DNA of 64,000 nt, from the NCBI GenBank assembly GCA_030613055.1, contig JAUWMR010000006.1, positions 51,112-115,111 of the forward strand, given 5' to 3'. Position 1 is the first letter of the stretch; each line of letters begins with the position of its first letter. This document shows positions 17,249 to 26,086 of the stretch, piece after piece. A program made the position numbers and the translations under genes. The DNA is from Desulfobacteraceae bacterium. Its GTDB lineage: Bacteria > Desulfobacterota > DSM-4660 > Desulfatiglandales > Desulfatiglandaceae. The notes beneath the pieces were generated by a model. That model was given only the letters and a program-made list of their open reading frames with translations, had not been told where the DNA came from and did not search any database.

Positions 17249-19958
17249 AAAAAGCATGAGTGGGCGCTTGCGCTTCGCGTGCAGGCCGTTGCTGGACAAT
17301 AATAGGGTCTGGATTCTGGTGGTGCTTCTAACTGTATTCGGTTTGCTGAAACCAAACGAGGTTATTGCTGAAGATTCTGTTGCCTTAGCCGTGTTGCCAT
17401 TCAGGGTGTATGCCCAGAAAATGCCGGAGGAACTCAAACACGGCTTGCAGGAAACGCTTACTGTCCAGATGCAGAAAAAGGGTTTCCATGTGATAAGCCC
17501 GGAAGTGATCAACAAGCACACTCTGGTATTTTTGCCGGCTTTTGATACAAGGGAATTGATGAAAATCGGCAAAGATCTAAATGCCAACTGGATCATCACA
17601 GGGAGTCTTACCCAGATCGGAGAACGAATAAGCATTGATTTGAAAGTGGTTGACATCACCGGAGCGAAGCCGCCATTTTCTCTGTATATGGTCGCGGAAA
17701 ACATAGATGCCTTAGAGGAGACATCTGAACGGATTGCTGTTAGCATAGGTAACCAGATAACCGGTGTGGTCCAGGTGGATTCCATACAGGTGAAGGGCAA
17801 CCAGCGCATAGAAAAAGAGGCCATATTAGGTGTGCTCAAGACAAAGAAGGGAGACAGGTTTGATTACGGGCAGTTAGACGGGGATCTTCGTGAAATCTAC
17901 AAGATGGGTTTTTTCAAGGATATAAAAATCGAGCTCGAAGATGGCGCGACAGGAAAGATTGTCATCTTTAGTGTTACTGAAAAACCTTCCATTGGAAAGA
18001 TCGTTTTTGAGGGTAATGAGAAAGTAAAAAGCAAAAAGCTGAGAAAGGAACTCGGGGTAGAACTCTATTCAATCCTGGACCATAATAAAATCAGGCAGAG
18101 TATAAATAACCTCAAAGATTACTACCGGAAGAAGGCTTATTATAACGTGGAAATAGTGGATGAGATTGAGCCTCTCCCAAACAATGAAATTTTGTTGAAA
18201 TACCAGATTGCAGAAAATGAAAAGGTATTCATCACCAAAATACAATTTACCGGAAATACTAAATTTAAAGACAAAAAACTCAAGAAAATTATGGAGACGA
18301 GTGAAAAGGGTTTCTTTTCCTGGATTACAAAATCGGGGCATTTAGATCAAAAGAAGCTGGATTTTGATGTCCATAAGATATCCTCATTATATCATAATCA
18401 CGGCTATATAAAGGCAAAAGCGAGTGATCCCAAGATTACATACGAGAAAGGCACAGGCCTTACTGTAATAATTGATATCCTGGAAGGACACCAGTATGGT
18501 GTCAACGAAGTGGTCATTAATGGTGATCTGATAAAGCCATTCGATGAGCTCATGGAAAGTATCCAGATTAGATATGAAGAGGCATTTAACAGGGAAGTAG
18601 TGCGCAAGGATATCCTCGCTCTTAAAGACGTTTATGCCGATGAAGGCTATGCGTATGCAAGGGTTACACCGAGGACAAAAGAGGATAACGAGAATTACTT
18701 AGTGGATATTTCGTACACAATTTCCAAGGGAGAAAAGGTACGCTTCGAACGGATTAATATCTCCGGCAATACTAAAACAAGGGATAAGGTCATAAGGCGT
18801 GAACTGAAGGCCGTTGAAGGCGAATATTTCAGTGGCAAGGCCCTTAAGAAGAGTACGCAGAATTTGTACCGCCTTGGTTTTTTCGAGGATATAGAGGTGC
18901 AAACAAAAAAGGGCAGTCGCGACGATCTCATGATTTTAGATATCAAGGTCAAGGAGAGACCCACAGGTTCTTTCAGTATCGGAGCGGGATACAGTTCTGT
19001 TGATAATGCCTTTGTTATGTTTAAACTGGCCCAGGACAATCTCTTCGGGCATGGACAAAGGCTTGAGGCCAGTGCAAAGTTAGGGGGCAGTTCAAACGCA
19101 TTTGATATTAGATTTATTGAGCCGTGGCTTTTTGATATGCCTATATCGGCTGATATTGGTGCCTATAAAACAAAACAGGAGTATGATGAGTATACAACGT
19201 CTAACTGGGGAGGAGGTATCACCTTTGGATTTCCCGTAAATGTTATTGACGAGTTTACCAGATTTTACGCAGGATATAACTATGACAATGCGGACATCAC
19301 CGATGTTCTTCCGACCGCCGCCGCATCAATCAGAGAGATGGAAGGTATAAATGTGACCAGCAGCATGAAGTATACGATAAAGCGGGACAGCAGGGACAGG
19401 CGCTGGAATACGCAAAGGGGGTCTGTTAATAGCTTTTCGTTTGAATATGCCGGTGGTTTTTTGGGTGGGGATGTCGGTTTTAATAGATATAGAGTCAAAT
19501 CGGCCTGGTATTTTCCCCTCTTTTGGGATACCGTCTTCATGGCCCAGGGAAGGGGGGGGTATATTGGAAAGAGACCAGGTGGGAAGCTTCCTGTTTACCA
19601 GAAATTCAGGTTAGGGGGGATCAATTCGGTGCGTGGTTTTAATTATGCCTCTATTTCCCCAAGAGATCCTGTAACAGGGGACAGGATAGGCGGCGAGAAG
19701 ATGATGGTTTATAATCTTGAATACAGGTTTCCGCTGCTCAAGGATCAGGGATTGATGGGGGTAGCTTTTATCGATGCGGGTAATGTTTTTTCCCATAATG
19801 AAGATTATACCTTCAACGGTATCAGGAGAACCGCCGGCGCCGGAGTCAGATGGTATTCTCCACTTGGGCCTCTTCGTTTGGAATATGGATGGAATCTGGA
19901 TAAGCAAGATGATGAAATAGAGGGCAGATGGGAGTTTAGTATTGGGGGATCATTCTAA
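17232..19958 (+). CDS. bamA: BamA outer-membrane assembly factor with an extra N-terminal domain
   Basis: A 908-residue Omp85 protein that inserts beta-barrels in the outer membrane. After a signal/anchor region (about residues 20-48) comes an extra domain of about 125 residues ([12 protein letters not shown] to SIGNQITG) that resembles the TolB-N/FlgO/CsgG-like fold, with [17 protein letters not shown] typical of it. Five POTRA repeats follow (about 175-585), each with a GN-type loop (VKGNQRI, FEGNEKV, FTGNTKF, VINGDLI, ISGNTKT). The C-terminal barrel contains GxxxSVRGF-like [14 protein letters not shown] (the VRGF motif) and ends in Phe, the usual OMP signal. E. coli BamA (810 residues) lacks the N-terminal domain. 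ATG 17256 is another possible start. Confidence 0.94.
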   Translation: MGRFVRKSMSGRLRFACRPLLDNNRVWILVVLLTVFGLLKPNEVIAEDSVALAVLPFRVYAQKMPEELKHGLQETLTVQMQKKGFHVISPEVINKHTLVFLPAFDTRELMKIGKDLNANWIITGSLTQIGERISIDLKVVDITGAKPPFSLYMVAENIDALEETSERIAVSIGNQITGVVQVDSIQVKGNQRIEKEAILGVLKTKKGDRFDYGQLDGDLREIYKMGFFKDIKIELEDGATGKIVIFSVTEKPSIGKIVFEGNEKVKSKKLRKELGVELYSILDHNKIRQSINNLKDYYRKKAYYNVEIVDEIEPLPNNEILLKYQIAENEKVFITKIQFTGNTKFKDKKLKKIMETSEKGFFSWITKSGHLDQKKLDFDVHKISSLYHNHGYIKAKASDPKITYEKGTGLTVIIDILEGHQYGVNEVVINGDLIKPFDELMESIQIRYEEAFNREVVRKDILALKDVYADEGYAYARVTPRTKEDNENYLVDISYTISKGEKVRFERINISGNTKTRDKVIRRELKAVEGEYFSGKALKKSTQNLYRLGFFEDIEVQTKKGSRDDLMILDIKVKERPTGSFSIGAGYSSVDNAFVMFKLAQDNLFGHGQRLEASAKLGGSSNAFDIRFIEPWLFDMPISADIGAYKTKQEYDEYTTSNWGGGITFGFPVNVIDEFTRFYAGYNYDNADITDVLPTAAASIREMEGINVTSSMKYTIKRDSRDRRWNTQRGSVNSFSFEYAGGFLGGDVGFNRYRVKSAWYFPLFWDTVFMAQGRGGYIGKRPGGKLPVYQKFRLGGINSVRGFNYASISPRDPVTGDRIGGEKMMVYNLEYRFPLLKDQGLMGVAFIDAGNVFSHNEDYTFNGIRRTAGAGVRWYSPLGPLRLEYGWNLDKQDDEIEGRWEFSIGGSF

Positions 19959-19983
19959 ATAAATTTAAGATGAGGAGGCAGTA

Positions 19984-20508
19984 ATGAAGCATTTTTTTAG
20001 ATTGTTTTTAGGAATTATTATTTTGTTTTTCTTTCAGACGCACGCTTTCTGTGCTGAAAATGTGAGGATCGGTGTGATAGATATACAAAAACTACAGCAA
20101 AATTCCAGCTCTTTTCAAAAAATAAAAAAAGCCCTGGAGAAGAAATTTCAGGTGCTTCAGAGAAAGCTTGAAAAAGAGAGAGCTGAGATAAAGAAGCTTG
20201 AGGAATCATTGAAAAAACAGAGCATGATGTTGAGTCTTGATGCAAGGATGGAGAAAAGAAGGGAATTAGAGAAAAAGATAAGGTACTTTAAATATCTCCA
20301 AAATGAATCCGCTCAAGAAGCAAAATACATGGAGATGGAGGCAAGACGAAAGGTCATAAAAGCGGTTGAAAAGGTTGTTGATAGGATCGCCAAGAAAAAG
20401 CGGTATACTATGATAGTCGAGAAAAGGACTGTGGGTCTTGTTTATTACAACAATACAATTGATATCACGGATGAGATAATCAAGGCATACGATAAATTGA
20501 AAAAATAG
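19984..20508 (+). CDS. skp: periplasmic chaperone Skp/OmpH
   Basis: A 174-residue secreted protein. The signal peptide ends near HAFCAEN. The mature part starts with the short beta segment NVRIGVIDIQKLQQ, then has a long charged coiled coil (about residues 45-130) and a closing strand segment (YTMIVEKRTVGLVYYN). This is the jellyfish-like Skp design that holds unfolded outer-membrane proteins on the way to BamA, directly upstream in the operon. Confidence 0.92.
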   Translation: MKHFFRLFLGIIILFFFQTHAFCAENVRIGVIDIQKLQQNSSSFQKIKKALEKKFQVLQRKLEKERAEIKKLEESLKKQSMMLSLDARMEKRRELEKKIRYFKYLQNESAQEAKYMEMEARRKVIKAVEKVVDRIAKKKRYTMIVEKRTVGLVYYNNTIDITDEIIKAYDKLKK

Positions 20509-20521
20509 GAGCATTCAAGGG

Positions 20522-21556
20522 TTGCGAATATCCCTCAGTCAGATAGCGCAGGCAGTGGGCGGAGAAACAATTGGCGATGATAGTGTAATAATCACCGGCA
20601 TAAATTCTTTGGATGCTGCGGGTCCAGGAGACATCAGTTTTTTCGCTGATCGGAGATATAAAGAAGGTCTGAAAAAAACCAGGGCGTTAGCCCTGATGGT
20701 TCCGGAAGAGAGCCGCATTTTCAATGGACCTCAGGTGGTGGTTTCAGATCCCAGGCTTGCCTATGTGAGGGTTGCCGGACTTTTTGCGGCCGCGGTGCCT
20801 GAGTATCCGGGAATCAGCAAAAAGGCTGTAGTGAGTGATACGAGTCATATTGGAAAGAACGTGTCCATTTACCCGATGGCGTATGTTGGGGAAGAGGCGG
20901 TCTTAGGTGATAATGTCATACTGTTCCCCGGGGTATTCATAGGTGACAGTGTCAGGGTTGGTTCGAGGACAGTTGTTTTTCCGAATGTAAGTATTCTTAA
21001 GGACTGCATTATTGGAAACGATGTCACAATACAAGCCGGAACAGTCATTGGCAGCGATGGGTATGGTTATGTGCGGGATGGTTCCGTGTCTGTCAAGATC
21101 CCACAATTGGGCATTGTTCAGATTGATGATCATGTGGAGATAGGGGCAAACAATTGCATTGACAGGGCTGCCCTGGGAAAGACATGGATCGGGCAGGGTG
21201 TTAAGACCGATAACCTTGTACACATTGGGCATAATGTGGTCATAGGCGAGAACACGCTTGTTGTGGCGCAGGTTGGGGTTTCAGGGAGCACTCGTATTGG
21301 CAGGGACGTGATCATCGGCGGGCAGGTTGGAATTATTGATCATTTAGAGATAGGGGATGGGGTCATGATAGGGCCTCAAACCGGTGTTACAAAAGATATT
21401 CCTCAAGGGGAAGTTGTCATGGGTTACACTCAGATGCCGCTCAGACTCTTTCTGAAAACAACCAGTCTGGTAAGACGCCTGCCGGAGTTCAATATGCGAC
21501 TGCGTGACCTTGAGAAAAAGATCGCAGCACTGGAGAATCAGTCACAAAAGGAGTAG
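20522..21556 (+). CDS. lpxD: UDP-3-O-acylglucosamine N-acyltransferase LpxD
   Basis: A 344-residue acyltransferase, third step of lipid A synthesis. An N-terminal uridine-binding domain (about 1-100, with GVNSLDAAGPGDISFF-like sequence) precedes a left-handed parallel beta-helix of hexapeptide repeats. The catalytic His lies in the LVHIGHNVVIGENT stretch. The C-terminus is a short helix (RLRDLEKKIAALE). TTG at 20522 is the start, 14 bases behind skp. Confidence 0.96.
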   Translation: MRISLSQIAQAVGGETIGDDSVIITGINSLDAAGPGDISFFADRRYKEGLKKTRALALMVPEESRIFNGPQVVVSDPRLAYVRVAGLFAAAVPEYPGISKKAVVSDTSHIGKNVSIYPMAYVGEEAVLGDNVILFPGVFIGDSVRVGSRTVVFPNVSILKDCIIGNDVTIQAGTVIGSDGYGYVRDGSVSVKIPQLGIVQIDDHVEIGANNCIDRAALGKTWIGQGVKTDNLVHIGHNVVIGENTLVVAQVGVSGSTRIGRDVIIGGQVGIIDHLEIGDGVMIGPQTGVTKDIPQGEVVMGYTQMPLRLFLKTTSLVRRLPEFNMRLRDLEKKIAALENQSQKE

Positions 21557-21564
21557 GCCCGGCA

Positions 21565-22026
21565 ATGAAGATGCCATTAACCTATGAAGACATTATAAAA
21601 ATTCTTCCCCATCGATATCCGTTTTTGTTTGTAGACAGGATTGTCGAGATAGAATTAGGCAAGAGTGCAGTAGGGCTTAAAAATGTTACGGCCAACGAAT
21701 ATTTTTTTAAGGGACATTTCCCTGACAATCCAATCATGCCGGGTGTCCTGATTGTCGAGGCCATGGCGCAGGTGGGAGGGGTCCTGGCCCGCCTGTCACT
21801 CTACGGTGAGACTGAGGAAGAGATCAAAGGGGCTATCTTTTTCGCATCTATTGACAGGGTAAAATTTCGCAGACCCGTAGTTCCCGGAGACCAACTCAGA
21901 TTCGAACTGCTGGCATTAAGGACCGGGACCAGAATCTGGAAGATGGGCGGAAAGGCATATGTAGAAGAGAACCTGGTCGCCGAGGCAGAACTTGTGGCCA
22001 CGGTCAGTCAAAATAAACGTTCATGA
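21565..22026 (+). CDS. fabZ: 3-hydroxyacyl-ACP dehydratase FabZ
   Basis: A 153-residue hotdog-fold dehydratase of fatty-acid elongation. Its consumption of 3-hydroxyacyl-ACP competes with lipid A synthesis, which explains its place between lpxD and lpxA. The motif LPHRYPFLFVDRI and the active-site segment GHFPDNPIMPGVLIVEAMAQ carry the catalytic His and Glu. The start ATG is 8 bases after lpxD. Confidence 0.97.
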   Translation: MKMPLTYEDIIKILPHRYPFLFVDRIVEIELGKSAVGLKNVTANEYFFKGHFPDNPIMPGVLIVEAMAQVGGVLARLSLYGETEEEIKGAIFFASIDRVKFRRPVVPGDQLRFELLALRTGTRIWKMGGKAYVEENLVAEAELVATVSQNKRS

Positions 22027-22153
22027 TTGAGTCGTTTTTTGGTTGAGTAATTCAGCGGTATTAGTAAATCTGTCCGATTTATAACTCAGCCAGCTAACGA
22101 CTTGTTTTTATCGAAACAGAGAGAGTAAGAAGATAGGAGAGATAAGGCGGGAA

Positions 22154-22927
22154 ATGGAAATTCATCCTTTGGCCGTGGTCAGTTCCGGAGCTGAACTTGG
22201 ACCAGGCGTTAAAATAGGCCCGTACAGTACTATTGGAGATCATGTTATTATCGGTCGTGATACGATCATAGGCTCCCATGTGATTATTGAAGGCCATACG
22301 CAGATTGGGGAAAGGAACAAAATATCCCCTTTCTGTTCCATCGGCATGCCCCCGCAGGACATAGCCTATCAGGGGGAAGATACCAGGGTCGTGATTGGCA
22401 ATGAAAACGTAATCAGGGAATATGTAAGCATAAACCGTGCAACAACCAAGGAAGAATGGCAGACTGTTGTAGGCAACCGGAATTTTATTATGGCCTATTC
22501 GCATATTGCCCATGACTGCATTTTAGGTAACAGGGTGATTATGTCTAATCTGGCGACCCTTGCCGGGCATATAACCATTGGGGATCATGTTATTTTAGGC
22601 GGATTTGTTGCCATACACCAGTTCGTTAGAATTGGTGCCTATGCCTTCTTAGGGGCCAAATCAGGCCTTGTACAGGATGTCCCCCCGTTTATGATGACTT
22701 CCGGTCACAGGGCCTCCCTGTATGGTGTTAACCAAAAGGGGCTAATCCGGGCAGGGTTCTCAAGAGAGACTGTTGACGGGCTTAAAAAGGCGTACAGGCT
22801 CATCTGGCGTGAGAACCGGAGGTTCAGTGAGGGGATAAAACAGGTAAAAAAGGAGCTGAAGCCATTTCCTGAGCTGGAGATGCTCCTGAAATTTATTAAT
22901 GAATCAAAAAGAGGGGTACTGAGATAA
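22154..22927 (+). CDS. lpxA: UDP-N-acetylglucosamine acyltransferase LpxA
   Basis: A 257-residue homotrimeric hexapeptide-repeat acyltransferase, first step of lipid A synthesis. It begins IHPLAVVSSGAELGPGVKIG, has the catalytic His in MAYSHIAHDCILGN, and ends with the usual C-terminal helical domain (SRETVDGLKKAYRLIWR ... SKRGVLR). The 127-base gap from fabZ is longer than others in the operon and contains no clear promoter. Gfo/Idh-type genes linked to lpxA can signal a 3-amino sugar acceptor in some species (GnnA/GnnB); a GnnB aminotransferase is not seen here. Confidence 0.96.
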   Translation: MEIHPLAVVSSGAELGPGVKIGPYSTIGDHVIIGRDTIIGSHVIIEGHTQIGERNKISPFCSIGMPPQDIAYQGEDTRVVIGNENVIREYVSINRATTKEEWQTVVGNRNFIMAYSHIAHDCILGNRVIMSNLATLAGHITIGDHVILGGFVAIHQFVRIGAYAFLGAKSGLVQDVPPFMMTSGHRASLYGVNQKGLIRAGFSRETVDGLKKAYRLIWRENRRFSEGIKQVKKELKPFPELEMLLKFINESKRGVLR

Positions 22928-22976
22928 TTGACGATTTTCGATTGAGCCTGCCTGCCGCAGGCAGGGATTGACTATT
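22927..22976 (+). repeat. repeat TTGACGATTTTCGATTGA with GC-rich palindrome, copy 1 of 2
   Basis: TTGACGATTTTCGATTGA is followed by CCTGCCTGCCGCAGGCAGG (9-bp arms, 22947-22965) and GGGATTGACTATT. The same order, slightly diverged, lies on the opposite strand at 47665-47723. A distant GACGATTTT / AAAATCGTC pair (22930-22938, 23013-23021) brackets the lpxA-lpxI gap. Confidence 0.6.
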
Positions 22977-23043
22977 ATAATGAGTCGCTCTAACTACAAA
23001 TAAAGATATTAAAAATCGTCTATAATCTGTCATCAATATCAGG

Positions 23044-23856
23044 ATGATCAAAGAGCAAGAAATTATTGGTCTGATCGCAGGTGGTGGTCAGTTTCCCTTG
23101 ATGGTGGCAGAGGCCGTAAGGAAGCGTGGGCAGCGCGTAATTGCGGTTGCCCATATTGGCGACACAGAGTCGCTATTGTCAGACAGGGTCGATGAGATCA
23201 CCTGGATAAAATTAGGACAGTTAGGTCAATTGATCAAAGCCCTCAAGAAAAGCGGTGTCAAAAAGGCCCTGATGGCGGGCACTATTACCAAGAAACGAAT
23301 GTTTGGCAATATCAGGCCTGATTTAAAAGGTCTTACAGTTATGTCCAGGCTGGCCATATTTCACGATGATGATATTTTAAGGGCAGTGGCAAAAGAGTTG
23401 GCCGACGAGGGGATCGAGATCGTCAGCTCAAACATTTATTTGCCGGAAATATCAGCCCCTGAGGGATGCCTCACCAGAAGAGGGCCTGACAGGTCAGAAA
23501 AAGAGGATATTGATTTCGGGTGGAGGATAGCGAAAGGGCTGGGCCGTCTGGACATTGGTCAGTGTGTGGTTGTGAGAAAAAAAACGGTTCTGGCCTTAGA
23601 AGCGCTGGATGGCACGGACGAAACTATTTTAAGGGGTGGCCGGTTGGCTGGAGAAGGGGCTGTTGTTGTCAAGGTAAGCAAACCGGATCAGGATCTCCGT
23701 TTTGATGTCCCCTCTGTTGGACTCGAAACGGTGGAAGTTATGTCTCAGGTAAAGGCGTCAGTATTAGCCGTGGAAGCGGGCAAGACATTGATGTTTGACA
23801 GGGGAAAAATGATTACATTTGCAAACAGGCAGGGTATTTCCATTATCTCCCGCTGA
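23044..23856 (+). CDS. lpxI: UDP-2,3-diacylglucosamine pyrophosphatase LpxI
   Basis: A 270-residue member of the LpxI (DUF1009) family, which hydrolyses UDP-2,3-diacylglucosamine to lipid X in bacteria without LpxH. The N-terminus LIAGGGQFPLMVAEAVRKRG and the segment KKALMAGTITKKRMF are typical, as is the C-terminal VPSVGLETVEVM...AVEAGKTLMFD part that forms the active site. Location between lpxA and lpxB confirms the role. No lpxH is seen in the window. Confidence 0.94.
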   Translation: MIKEQEIIGLIAGGGQFPLMVAEAVRKRGQRVIAVAHIGDTESLLSDRVDEITWIKLGQLGQLIKALKKSGVKKALMAGTITKKRMFGNIRPDLKGLTVMSRLAIFHDDDILRAVAKELADEGIEIVSSNIYLPEISAPEGCLTRRGPDRSEKEDIDFGWRIAKGLGRLDIGQCVVVRKKTVLALEALDGTDETILRGGRLAGEGAVVVKVSKPDQDLRFDVPSVGLETVEVMSQVKASVLAVEAGKTLMFDRGKMITFANRQGISIISR

Positions 23857-23882
23857 GATATTGTTTTGAATTAATTTGTTAA

Positions 23883-24866
23883 ATGAAGAATAAAGACATG
23901 AATAATAGTATTCTGAAAGTTGGTGTAATAGGCGTTGGCCACCTCGGGGAATATCATGTACAGAAGTACAAGGCCATCCCGGAAGTGGAGCTGGCGGGCA
24001 TTGTGGACATAAACCCTGATCGTGCCGAAGAGATAGCCGCGCGATACAATACTAGGGCATATAATGGACACCATGACATCCTGAATGTAGTGGATGCGGT
24101 GAGTCTCGCCGTGCCAACGGAGATACATTTTGATGTTGCCAGGGACATCCTGTCGAAAGGCATTCATCTCCTTATTGAAAAACCCATTACTTATGAACTG
24201 GGACCAGCTGATACCCTGATACGAATGGCCAATGAAAGGGATTTGGTACTCCAGGTGGGGCTTGTTGAACGGTTTAACCCCGCCGTGGTCGAGATGGAAT
24301 CCTTGTTGAATGGACCCGTCTTTATTGAGTCTCACCGAATGAATGTTTTTACTACGAGAGGCACGGATGTAGACGTTGTGCTTGACCTGATGATCCATGA
24401 TCTGGATATCATTCTTCATAGCGTTCCATCAGAGGTCAAAGATGTGCATGCAGTGGGAATGAGCGTTATCACTGCAATGACAGACGTTGCCAATGTGAGG
24501 ATGATTTTTGAAAATGGTACGGTGGCAAATTTGACAGCAAGCAGGGTGTCCGACAAGACGTTGAGAAAAATCCGTGTGTTCCAGCCGGATGCCTATTTGT
24601 CAGTGAATTGTTTCAAGAGAGAGATCAGCGTGATTAGGCTAAACGGTGATGTAAAGGATTCTAATTTTCCCGAGATTGTCTCCGACAGGACAGAATACCC
24701 CGATAGTGACCCCTTAGCCGATGAAATCGCCTCTTTTGTAAAGGTGGTTAAGAACGGAACCGCGCCGGTAGTATCCGGGCAGGACGGGAGAAGGGCCCTC
24801 AGTGTTGCCCTTGGCATAATAGAACAGATAAAGAGAGGGTGTAAGGATTTCCAGTCCATCAGTTGA
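23883..24866 (+). CDS. Gfo/Idh/MocA family oxidoreductase in the lipid A operon
   Basis: A 327-residue NAD(P)-dependent sugar-type oxidoreductase. The Rossmann start GVIGVGHLGEYHVQKY, the EKPIT motif (EKP with the catalytic-lysine position) and the C-terminal alpha/beta domain with DLMIHDLDIIL fit the family. Characterised relatives oxidise or reduce nucleotide-linked sugars; GnnA of this family makes the 3-keto sugar on the way to UDP-GlcNAc3N. Substrate here is unknown. The gene sits 26 bases after lpxI and its stop is close to the start of lpxB, so it is certainly cotranscribed with lipid A genes. ATG 23898 is an alternative start. Confidence 0.88.
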   Translation: MKNKDMNNSILKVGVIGVGHLGEYHVQKYKAIPEVELAGIVDINPDRAEEIAARYNTRAYNGHHDILNVVDAVSLAVPTEIHFDVARDILSKGIHLLIEKPITYELGPADTLIRMANERDLVLQVGLVERFNPAVVEMESLLNGPVFIESHRMNVFTTRGTDVDVVLDLMIHDLDIILHSVPSEVKDVHAVGMSVITAMTDVANVRMIFENGTVANLTASRVSDKTLRKIRVFQPDAYLSVNCFKREISVIRLNGDVKDSNFPEIVSDRTEYPDSDPLADEIASFVKVVKNGTAPVVSGQDGRRALSVALGIIEQIKRGCKDFQSIS

Positions 24867-24894
24867 TTCGAGAGGCTCCAGGCTAATCATTATT

Positions 24895-26016
24895 GTGGCT
24901 GGTGAGGCATCGGCCGATTTGCATGGATCAAATCTTGTGAAGGCCGTGAATCGCCTGGATTCCGATGTCGTTTTCTGGGGTATCGGAGGGAAGAATATGG
25001 AGGAGGCAGGGGTAAAAGTCCTTTTTTCCTCTTCTGATATGGCAGCGGTTGGGGTGACCGAATCGTTGCGCAGGCTTCCCACTATCTTAAAGGCCTTAGG
25101 CAGATTAAAGTTAATCCTTAAAAGCAGGCGTCCCGACCTTCTTATCCTTATCGACTACCCTGACTTCAACATACATATTGCCAGGACAGCAAAGCATTAT
25201 GGAATTCCTGTCCTGTACTATATCAGTCCCCAGGTCTGGGCATGGCGGTCGGGTCGGGTAAAAAAAATCGCTTCCCGTGTTGATCGAATGGCCGTTATAT
25301 TGCCCTTTGAGGAAGAGTTTTACAGGAAGAGAGGGGTCAAAGTAGATTTTGTGGGCCATCCGCTTCTGGATTCCTGCCCGACTGAGATTGACAGAAGACA
25401 GGTTGCAGTTGAATTGGGGGTTGACCGCAACTATCCTGTTGTGGGGCTGCTGCCCGGCAGTCGCAAACATGAGATTAGAAATCTTCTCCCTACCATGGTA
25501 AAATCGGCGGAGATAATAGGACAGCGCTATCCTGAAATCCACTGTTTTTTACCCTTAGCACCGACTATTGAACCTGAATTTGTAAAATGCCTTGTCGCAG
25601 ACTCCCTTGTGAGGATCAATATAATTCAGGGAGATATCCATAAGGTTCTAAGCGCGTGCCATGTTGCCATGGTGGCGTCCGGCACTGCTACCCTCGAAAC
25701 CGGTATTATGGGGACACCCATGGTCGTTGTATACCGTGTGACGGCTGTTTCCTACTGGATGGCTAAAATGATGGTCAAAGTACCTTTTATCAGTCTGGTA
25801 AACCTTGTGGCAGGAGAAGAGGTGGTGCAGGAACTGATTCAGGATGAAGTTGTGCCCGAAAGGCTTGCCAGCGAAGCCCTGACCCTCCTGGAAGATAAGG
25901 ATGTGCGGCATAATATGATAGAAAAATTCAAAAAGATAAAGAAGGGCCTTGGAAGCGTGGGAGCGTCAAACACGACCGCGAAAATCGCCCTTGAAATGAT
26001 GAAAAAAGTTATTTAG
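24895..26016 (+). CDS. lpxB: lipid A disaccharide synthase LpxB (start codon uncertain)
   Basis: A GT19 glycosyltransferase that joins UDP-2,3-diacylglucosamine and lipid X. Family blocks: GEASADLHG at the N-terminus, PDLLILIDYPDFN, YYISPQVWAWR, FVGHPLLD, GLLPGSRKHEI, and MVASGTATLE near the donor site. GTG 24895 gives 373 residues but begins inside the first beta-strand: the codons before it (CTA ATC ATT ATT) continue the expected sequence LIIIVAGEAS. No ATG, GTG or TTG exists between the preceding in-frame stop (24829) and 24895, so translation may begin at an unusual ATT or ATC codon. Confidence 0.93.
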   Translation: MAGEASADLHGSNLVKAVNRLDSDVVFWGIGGKNMEEAGVKVLFSSSDMAAVGVTESLRRLPTILKALGRLKLILKSRRPDLLILIDYPDFNIHIARTAKHYGIPVLYYISPQVWAWRSGRVKKIASRVDRMAVILPFEEEFYRKRGVKVDFVGHPLLDSCPTEIDRRQVAVELGVDRNYPVVGLLPGSRKHEIRNLLPTMVKSAEIIGQRYPEIHCFLPLAPTIEPEFVKCLVADSLVRINIIQGDIHKVLSACHVAMVASGTATLETGIMGTPMVVVYRVTAVSYWMAKMMVKVPFISLVNLVAGEEVVQELIQDEVVPERLASEALTLLEDKDVRHNMIEKFKKIKKGLGSVGASNTTAKIALEMMKKVI

Positions 26017-26021
26017 TGCTC

Positions 26022-26045
26022 ATCCGAAAATAAATATTTTCGGAT
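26022..26045 (+). terminator. hairpin after lpxB
   Basis: A perfect 10-bp stem ATCCGAAAAT / ATTTTCGGAT with a 4-base loop lies five bases after the lpxB stop, closing the envelope operon. The downstream T-run is poor, so termination may be partial. Confidence 0.6.
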
Positions 26046-26086
26046 TCGCGCGATCAACCGTCAGCTTTCATCAGCGGGAAAACCAA

